Positions 56,901 through 64,000 of a stretch of DNA of 64,000 bases are shown in pieces. The stretch is from the NCBI GenBank assembly GCA_034231615.1, contig CM067307.1:3497147-3561146 (forward strand). Reading direction: 5' to 3'. The notes beneath the pieces were generated by a model, which saw nothing but the letters and a program-made list of their open reading frames with translations, was not told the origin of the DNA and searched no databases. Every line of letters starts with the position of its first letter. Within the stretch, counting starts at the first letter, position 1. Source of the DNA: Meghimatium bilineatum. Its lineage: Eukaryota; Mollusca; Gastropoda; Stylommatophora; Philomycidae. The position numbers and the translations under genes are program-made.

Positions 56901-57275
56901 ACTGAACGCCCGAAGGGAGGAACGGGGAAAATGTTTAACCAGCGGGGCACAGGAACCATTACTTTATATGTGCATCATCTTTGCTAGGGAACACTGAGCA
57001 CCAATGCCCGAAGAGCAATGATGTACGTCTATAATCAATAACCAATAATCAATCGCCTACAATCACTAACCCATAATCAATAGCTCATAAATAATATTAC
57101 ACAATCAATATTCCATAATCAATATTACATAATCAATAACCCAAATTTACAAGTTCATAACCAAAGTCCATAATCAATATTCCATAATCAAAACTCCATA
57201 ATCAATAACCTACAATCAATATTCCATAATCAATAGCCCATAATCAAAAACCAATCCTGAGTACAGAAAAATTAT
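56901..57275. repeat. Loose ATAATCAATA repeat field
   Basis: From 57,030 to 57,255, many CCATAATCAATA / CCATAATCAATATT words at irregular 13-20 bp spacing. Before that, about 100 bases resemble 6.65 kb (CAGGAACCATT). Confidence 0.75.
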
Positions 57276-57284
57276 GTCCAAGAA

Positions 57285-57362
57285 TTCGTTTCCATGACAT
57301 TGGTTTCCATAGCATTGGTTTCTGTGACATTGGTTTCCATGACATTGGTTTCCATGACAGAA
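57285..57362. repeat. 15-bp tandem repeat, about 5 copies
   Basis: Unit TTTCCATGACATTGG with minor variants. Confidence 0.9.
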
Positions 57363-57524
57363 TAAATCTTGGAAAGAAAAGTGCAAAATTTGTAGAGGAT
57401 TGGACTCGGGTTACCCCATATTTGTTCTGCTGCTCTCAAGGAAGCGGCACGTCACCTGTCAATAGTACCACTCATAGCACGTAGCTGTAATTTCAAGAGA
57501 TAATCTCCACGGAACTCCGAAAAA

Positions 57525-57605
57525 CTCACTTTATAAACGATATGTCATGATCAGGATTCAAATCCACGACTAACTGAGCGCTAAGCGAACGGCTTAACAA
57601 CTCGG
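57525..57605 (-). mobile_element. Possible tRNA-like SINE head (-)
   Basis: The minus strand includes GTGGATTTGAATCCTGATC, a B-box-like segment, preceded by GTTGTTAAGCCGTTCGCTTAG resembling tRNA 5' and D-arm sequence. Stems incomplete; no second copy found. Confidence 0.4.
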
Positions 57606-57699
57606 AAGTTTGGGTTTGCAGTTAGATGTTACTAGTAATGACTTCTTTTAGCAATTAAAAAAAATTGTTTATTTTAAATTTCTCTTTTCTTTGTTCACG

Positions 57700-57785
57700 G
57701 TCAAAATCCTGCAGCGAACTTCTGAAAGCAAACTCCTGCAGAAAACCTATGCTGCAAACCCCTGCAGCAAACTCCTGCAAATTAT
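57700..57785. repeat. Short CTGCAG-rich repeat
   Basis: Irregular CTCCTGCAG.AAACC / CCCCTGCAGCAAACT units, about five. Confidence 0.7.
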
Positions 57786-57814
57786 AAGGACGGATAACGG
57801 AATTATTTATATTA

Positions 57815-58022
57815 TAGCTTTCAACTTGTCTGCGATAGTTTGTCTTTCTGCATGCCATATCGGACTTCGACTTGGCTTCCGCATCACTTTGATGCTCTAT
57901 GGAGAGAAAATCCACCCACGAAATTCGCTTCTTAAGATATTCTTAGCAAGCGATGGTGGTACTATTCTTTGATGTCATTTAGTGTTCCTATTATTTGATT
58001 CAATTTCGGGTACTTGTAACAG
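57815..58022 (-). mobile_element. Degenerate SINE of the 34.2 kb family
   Basis: TCTTTCTGCATGCCATATCGGACTTCGACTTGGCTT-type words parallel CGGCCTGACACATCCGACTTCAGCGTGGCTT of the intact copy. CCTATTATTTGATTCAATTT with CGGGTAC parallels its TATTCTTTGCTCC...TTTCGGGCCCC end. Alignment is visible but weak. Confidence 0.5.
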
Positions 58023-59828
58023 ACAATCAATGAAAGAGCAATACTGCTGTAAAATTGTATAACTATAGTACTTACCTAGAACACATGTTTTGTGGTTTTA
58101 CTTGACGGCGACAAACAGTATATCACTAGTTGCAACTAACGTGAAAGAATACGAATAAAAGTACACAAGACAAAAATCAAGGTGTTCCGACCAAATGGCC
58201 AGTACCAAGAAAACATACACATATACATCTTAAGAAAAAAAAACAACGAAAAGGAACGACAACAACTGACGCTAACATAATATAGCAAGATGACCGGGCA
58301 AGATGACATTGATCTCTCATAATGGTGCATCATTGAGTATAATTGTATTACTGACGTAGAGCACAAGTTTCATGAGCTGTACGATGACGCACAGACTTGC
58401 ATCTAACTGTAGCACTGACGTAGAACACACGTTTTATAAGTTTTACAATGACGCACAGACTGTTAGCCTAATATGTTATTAATATGAAAATACACAAAGA
58501 GTAGTATATAAGATATTTTCAGTTTCAACCTTAAGGTCTTTTTCAAGAAAATACAAAACAAATAGTGAACAAACAATACAAACAGTAAAAATAATGGCAC
58601 TCTCGTCCATACAGCTGGGTCATTTATGCGTCTTTACGAACAGCAGTCGGGACGCTGGAACAATTAACTGAAAACAGAGACTAACTTCTGAAAATCCTAA
58701 ATTGACTATTCAATCACATAAATACAGGGAACTTTAAGAGCATACAACATAACAAAATAGGAGAAAGTATAATTAAAAAAACTCCTCATCAAGTTTGACA
58801 ATAAAGCTTTCAGCACTAAAACAACCTCACAGAACATCAGCCATTGATCTCATTTTTTTGTCTTCTTATTCAACATCGATTCTTTACATTTAATTAGCAA
58901 GAAATATATCTTTCCATCTCGTATTTGTGACTTTTTTTCCCGATTATCTCGCTCTGTTTTGCGTTTAAACCTTATTGTTTGGAAAAAGTTTGTATAAATG
59001 CAGCAACGAAATACATCATTTACTTGGATCTGTCTCTATTCTGAAGAACTGCCCTCAGGCAGACTGATAGAAATGAAAAAATTGAGACGGCTCATCCGAT
59101 TGGTGAGTTTTTATAGTGCACTCAGTACATTTTCTGTCTGATGTAACGACCTTTTTTATTGGCTGTAGCTACCGCACCGGATGCCCGTAATAGAAACCAT
59201 TGCAATGAAGATGAATGACTGCTGTATACATTCATATCCCCCCAGTCACGTGTCTCAAAAAGAAGTAATTAAAAAACAAGTTAAAAAATAAAGTGATAGA
59301 TATATATAAGAAAATGTTCTCACTCAAGGACTTGCACAATCTATCTTGGAATGGGAAAATATTCTACAGACAATAACCTTCTGTGTAGTCTATTCCAATA
59401 ACCGCGTGATGTTCCCACCCAGAATAGTTGGGTTTTTTTTCGTTATCAACTCTATCTCAACAGCTCAGTCTGTAGATTTCATCAGAATATTGTGGGAACA
59501 TAAACTAACATCAGGGCCGTAGATAAGCCTTCATAAGGTAATTGGGGAGGGGGGGGGGTACACACAAAAGATTTACACAATGTCGAAGCAAATATATCAT
59601 TTCATTCGTTTTTTATAACCGTTTAGGAGGAAATCGTTTAAAAGGGGTTGAGGGGGATGTCCTTCTATTGTTCTGAGGGGTGGAAGTTGAACACCCCGAA
59701 AACTCGCTCCCCTTTGTTATCTAGTTGTTTGTCTACTAAGTTACTTTAATGTTTGTTCCTAGATAATTAAAATGTTGTGGGTTTCAATCTTGAAAATTCC
59801 AGCAAGCAGGTATTATGTTGAGGCAGTG
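58023..59828. other. No recognisable gene; one diverged ~75-bp duplication
   Basis: CTGACGTAGA(G/A)CACA(A/C)GTTT.AT then GACGCACAGACT occurs twice between 58.35 and 58.46 kb. TTTTTCAAGAAAATAC at 58.55 kb belongs to the retroelement-like motif also at 7.45, 9.99 and 45.2 kb. G-rich tract at 59,547-59,560. No coding evidence. Confidence 0.4.
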
Positions 59829-59832
59829 GAGA

Positions 59833-61400
59833 TGTTATTAGAGTTGTGATTGTAGAGATATGATTGTTAGAGTTGTGATTGTAGAGATATGATTGTTAGA
59901 GTTGTGATTGTAGAGATATGATTGTTAGAGTTGTGATTGTACAGATATGATTGTTAGAGTTGTGATTGTAGAGATATGATTGTTAGAGTTGTGATTGTAG
60001 AGATATGATTGTTAGAGTTGTGATTGTATATATATGATTGTTAGAGTTGTGATTGTAGAGATATGATTGTTAGAGTTGTGATTGTAGAGATATTTTTGTT
60101 AGAGTTGTGATTGTACAGATATGATTGTTAGAGTTGTGATTGTAGAGATATGATTGTTAGAGTTGTGATTGTAGAGATATGATTGTTAGAGTTGTGATTG
60201 TACAGATATGATTGTTAGAGTTGTGATTGTAGAGATATGATTGTTAGAGTTGTGATTGTAGAGATATGATTGTTAGAGTTGTGATTGTAGATATATGATT
60301 GTTAGAGTTGTGATTGTAGAGATATGATTGTTATAGTTGTGATTGTAGAGATATGATTGTTAGAGTTGTGATTGTAGATATATTATTGTTAGAGTTGTGA
60401 TTGTAGAGATATGATTGTTAGAGTTGTGATTGTAGATATATTATTGTTAGAGTTGTGATTGTAGAGATATGATTGTTAGAGTTGTGATTGTAGAGATATG
60501 ATTGTTAGAGTTGTGATTGTATATATATGATTGTTAGAGTTGTGATTGTAGAGATATGACTGCTAGAGATGTTGTTGTTGTTAGAGATGTTGTTGTTAGA
60601 GATATGATTGTTAGAGTTGTGATTGTAGAGATATGATTGTTAGAGCTGTGATTGTAGAGATATGATTGTTAGAGTTGTGATTGTAGAGATATGATTGTTA
60701 GAGTTGTGATTGTAGAGATATGATTGTTAGAGTTGTGATGGTAGAGATATGATTGTTAGAGTTGTGATTGTAGAGATATGATTGTTAGAGTTGTGATTGT
60801 AGAGATATGATTGTTAGAGTTGTGATTGTAGAGATATGATTGTTAGAGTTGTGATTGTAGATATATGATTGTTAGAGTTGTGATTGTAGAGATATGATTG
60901 TTAGAGTTGTGATTGTAGAGATATGATTGTTAGAGTTGTGATTGTAGAGATATGATTGTTAGAGTTGTGATTGTAGATATATGATTATTAGAGTTGTGAT
61001 TGTAGAGATATGACTGCTAGAGATGTTGTTGTTGTTAGAGATGTTGTTGTTAGAGATGTTGTTGTTAGAGATATGATTGTTAGAGTTGTGATTGTAGAGA
61101 TATGACTACTAGAGATGTTGTTGTTAGAGATGTTGTTGTTAGAGATATGATTGTTAGAGATGTGATTGTAGATATATGATTATTAGAGTTGTGATTGTAG
61201 AGATATGACTGCTAGAGATGTTGTTGTTGTTAGAGATGTTGTTGTTAGAGATGTTGTTGTTAGAGATGTTGTTGTTAGAGATGTTGTTGTTAGAGATGTT
61301 GTTGTTAGAGATGTTGTTGTTAGAGATGTTGTTGTTAGAGATGTTGTTGTTAGAGATGTTGTTGTTAGAGTTGTGATTGTAGAGATATGATTGTTAGAGA
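59833..61400. repeat. 29-bp minisatellite passing into a 15-bp minisatellite
   Basis: About 45 units of GTTGTGATTGTAGAGATATG plus ATTGTTAGA; variants TACAG, TATAT and TAGATATAT recur in ordered runs. From 60,555 insertions of GATGTTGTTGTTAGA appear, and from 61,210 to 61,372 the 15-bp unit alone repeats about eleven times, opening a VRDVVVRDVV-type frame. Confidence 0.96.
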
Positions 61401-61612
61401 TGTGACTGTAGAGATATGGTTGTAGAATGTTAGTTGTGGAGATGTGGGCTTAGAGGTATGGCTGTAGAGGTGTAGTTTTAGAGATGTGGTTGTAGAGGTG
61501 GGGTTGTAGAGGTATGGTTGTACATGTGGGTTTGTAGAGGTGGGTTGTATAGATGTGGTTGTAGTGATGTGGTTGCAGAGGTGGGGTTGTATACATGTGG
61601 TTGTAGAAATGT
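61401..61612. repeat. Decayed GTGG-TTGTAGAGGT repeats
   Basis: Irregular 15-18 bp units around GTGGTTGTAGAG.T, a diverged edge of the preceding array; the minus-strand Thr/Ser-rich frame over it is an extension of the LINE frame by chance. Confidence 0.75.
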
Positions 61613-61614
61613 TG

Positions 61615-62420
61615 ATGTTCTTGCAGGTGGCCGCTGGTAATGTGTCTGTCGCTATGTTGTTGTTCAGTGAGAACCAGAAAGTGTTTACCTTGTTGGTATT
61701 GATGTCTGCCTTATAGGCAGTGCTCTCAAGTGAAAAATGTTCTAGATTACTTTGGACGCCATCAATCATATCTCTTATGTTTCTGCCGCGATTGTTGAGC
61801 AAGAGGTCGTCCGCTTATGTTAGTATCCTTCCGGGTCCACCGTCTTGAAGCTGCGCTATTTTGTATGTGTAGACATTGAAGAGTACATGTGATAGTGGCG
61901 ATCCCTGTGGTAATCCCGGTGCTATATTTCTGATCTCTGATATCCAGGATCCCAATCTCAGAGCAACAGGTCTGAACATTAACACCATTGCTATCCATCG
62001 AATTATCCACCAGTCGATGCTGAGTTCGCTTAGCAGATGTATTAGCTGGCCAAAGCTGACTCTGTTGTAAGCATCTTCTAGGTCGACTGTGGCAACCACT
62101 GTTCGCTCCTTTGCCTGAAAATCCTCACAGATGTCATAGGTGAGGATTTCCGCATGTGTGGTCATGGCTCTCCCCGGTCAGTATGCACCTAGAGTTCAGG
62201 AAGTAGGTCTCCATTTTCCAAATCGAATGTCAGTCTTCTAGTGATTATCCTCTCCGGCACCTTGCGTAAACATTTTGTAAGGTGATGATACTGTAACTCT
62301 TGATGTCGGAGGTGTCTTTGCTTGGCTTTGCCAGGGGGAGAAGATAAATCATCCTGTTGTTGTTTACCAGTCTCCATTGATTGCCTTCCTGACACTTTTA
62401 TCATACTTCTGGTCATGTTG
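61615..62420 (-). mobile_element. LINE reverse transcriptase remnant, motifs A-C (-)
   Basis: The minus strand from about 62.37 kb reads WRLVNNNRMIYLLPLAKPSK and DTSDIKSYSII (fingers), a frameshift, then KCLRKVPERIITRRLTFDLE, VVATVDLEDAYNRVSFGQLI (motif A, catalytic Asp present), APGLPQGSPLSHVLFNVYTY (motif B) and GRILT-stop-ADDLLL. The stop (TAA, 61,815-61,817) stands where the Tyr of YADD belongs. Downstream to about 61,620: HFSLESTAYKADINTNKVNT. The RT type (PQGSPLSPVLF) suits the same RNase H-bearing group as 43.3 kb. Confidence 0.87.
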
Positions 62421-62429
62421 TTCTTGTAG

Positions 62430-62690
62430 TCTGCCTAGGCTTGCACATTCACAAATGTTTGTTATATCAACCTCTCTTCCTGACTCCCTAAGTGCATTCC
62501 GAACATGCGCTCGGTCCATTCGTATCCGGTCCCCATAATAGCCTTGCCAGCAAGCTTGTCTTCGCGTTCATTTCCTCGGACACTGGCATATTAAGAACAA
62601 ATGTGAAAATATTTCTTGTCCGATTAGACCGACTTCAACCACTGTCTGTGTGCCCAGTCATTTTCAACCTTTCATAGCATGCTCATTGAG
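62430..62690 (-). mobile_element. RNase H end fragment upstream of the reverse transcriptase (-)
   Basis: Minus-strand 62,581-62,513 reads NEREDKLAGKAIMGTGYEWT, then frame-shifted HVRNALRESGREVDI to about 62,460. This matches NERADQLASCAIV...RADVLNSLRDITRESE of the RNase H end at 43.6 kb, including the final catalytic Asp (EDKLA). It lies 5' of a reverse transcriptase, the reverse of the normal order, so it is a separate copy or a rearrangement. Confidence 0.72.
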
Positions 62691-63482
62691 TCGCTGAGAA
62701 AATTCTGAAAATTATAAAATACATAACTTTTTAGTACTATTTGTGGTAAACATTTTAGTACTATTTGTGGTAAACATTCTTTTTTTGAGAGAATGGTTGG
62801 TTAAAATGTTCTGACATAATTAAGTAGAGGAGGGAGTCCATTATATCTTGGCAGTTGTTGACAAGGGGAGAGAGGTGGCCAAATATAATATTGACGGAAA
62901 AAAATATTTGAGGAAATTAATTTACAACCCCCATTGCCTTCCTTCATCTGTAACTCACTCGAGCAACATAACTCTGAAATACCTCGGCTTTGATACCGAA
63001 GAGGGATTCAGTTAAGGCAACTCTTTTCGTTGATTTAAAACAGAGTTACGCTACTTGAAGGCCATCATCAAACAGTTACAACTATCTCATCTAACCGAAC
63101 ACAAGTACGGGACTATACATAATACAGACATGATCTCTGTTTCAGCGGCCGTGCACACCGAGACAGAGCGCTCGGCATGTTCTCGTGTTCCCTGCACGTG
63201 TGGGCAGTTATGACTTTCGTGTTCATGCGACGGCCTGTGGAGGGTGAGCAATGATGTATATACCGCTAATTCTTGCCGTTTTAATGTCATGTTTCTCATT
63301 TCACGTCTGCACTGGATAACACTGAGAGCAAAACTTGTGGAAGAACTCAGTCGAATGATATATCGATCCTCTTAGATATCGATTATATTACCGCCCTAAT
63401 TTCATACTTGCATCGATTATAATCAAAGTAGAAAATACTATGTCTGCGTTTGTGCTTTTAAAAATCGAAATGAACGGAAATT
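62691..63482. other. No recognisable gene
   Basis: A short 27-bp duplication (TTTTAGTACTATTTGTGGTA) at 62.73-62.78 kb. The minus-strand frame 63,299-63,087 is more GC-rich but unrecognised. Confidence 0.35.
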
Positions 63483-63484
63483 TA

Positions 63485-63742
63485 TAAATGTGTTATCAAT
63501 ATATATAAATGTGTTACGAATATTTATAAATGTGTTATAAATATTTATAAATGTGTTATCAATATTTATAAATGTGTTATCAATATTTATAAATGTGTTA
63601 TCAATATTTATAAATGTGTTATCAATATTTATAAATGTGTTATCAATATTTATAAATGTGTTATCAATATTTATAACTGTGTTATCAATATTTATAAATG
63701 TGTTATCAATATTTATAAATGTGTTATCAATATTTATAAATG
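63485..63742. repeat. 21-bp tandem repeat, 12 copies
   Basis: Unit GTGTTATCAATATTTATAAA plus T. Period divisible by three; opens INVLSIF (+) and NTFINID (-) frames, the latter fused to the LINE frame beyond 63.74 kb. Confidence 0.95.
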
Positions 63743-63744
63743 CA

Positions 63745-64000
63745 ACATGCTGGCAACGAGAAACAGTGACAGGTGACGTTTCGCCTAACAAGCCGTTTTC
63801 TTCTTATGGTCCATGCAGTGTGGCCATAGTTATCATGTCCTTTCAGTCTTCTATTTTGTGTGGTGTCAATCATTTCCGATACCGATGTTCCCTCATGCCA
63901 CAATGCTAAGTTGTCAAGCATCTTTTCTCTTGGTCTTCCCCTACCCCTCTTGTTCTTCAATTTGCCTGTTGTTACAATGTGTTCCATCATTTCTCTTCTC
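63745..64000 (-). mobile_element. LINE 3' end (-), continuing past the window edge
   Basis: The minus strand reads MMEHIVTTGKLKNKRGRGRP then REKMLDNLALWHEGTSVSEM, TTQNRRLKGHDNYGHTAWT to a final coding stretch near 63.8 kb. This is the ENIVTTGK / REKILDSL plan of 0.15 and 36.8 kb in another subfamily. The 5' part lies beyond 64,000. Confidence 0.82.

Overview
The window reads as intergenic or intronic DNA from an animal nuclear genome, most likely a mollusc. That guess rests on the decayed non-LTR retrotransposons with C-terminal tails of the RG(R/Q)P(R)-rich kind, the tRNA-headed SINEs, and a SINE core resembling a conserved domain of molluscan SINEs (family memory, not a search). The DNA is AT-rich. 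There are no bacterial operons, no rRNA and no CRISPR array. I find no convincing complete host gene. The only non-repeat coding candidate is one possible exon at about 23.0-23.2 kb on the minus strand.

Two materials fill the sequence. The first is tandem repeats: about forty distinct arrays, most with 15-50 bp units. They include a 3 kb tetranucleotide array (49.37-52.37 kb), a 33-bp satellite (32.70-33.92 kb), a 29-bp array that becomes a 15-bp array (59.83-61.40 kb), a 32-bp array (26.37-27.42 kb), a 28-bp-type array (34.0-35.5 kb) and an exact eight-monomer higher-order repeat (10.94-11.41 kb). Most long open frames in the window are by-products of such arrays.

The second is transposable-element debris. 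About thirty 5'-truncated, frameshifted non-LTR fragments keep reverse-transcriptase, RNase H or C-terminal tail coding. The larger ones are at 3.26-4.10 (+), 4.10-4.90 (-), 15.95-16.80 (-), 29.99-32.27 (-), 40.03-40.86 (+), 43.29-44.60 (-) and 61.62-62.69 kb (-). Small ones are at 0.15, 6.0, 6.95, 8.6, 11.8, 12.2, 13.4, 14.4, 15.3, 15.6, 18.2, 22.2, 25.0, 27.6, 28.8, 36.8, 38.4, 39.7, 56.5 and 63.8 kb. There is also a Tc1/mariner-like transposase remnant (47.6-48.0 kb), several SINE families and small fold-back elements.

The clearest biology is the insertion history. Four insertions have flanking duplications readable by eye: one tail fragment inside a LINE at 30.68-30.91 kb, another inside a LINE at 27.87-28.15 kb, a third LINE 3' end inside a LINE at 56.57-56.78 kb, and a full-length SINE inside a minisatellite at 34.22-34.53 kb. 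In two LINE-in-LINE cases the host reading frame resumes across the insert. Four copies of one LINE 3' end lie on the same strand (27.9, 30.7, 38.5, 43.3 kb). I found no undescribed functional system; the strongest leads are structural and evolutionary.
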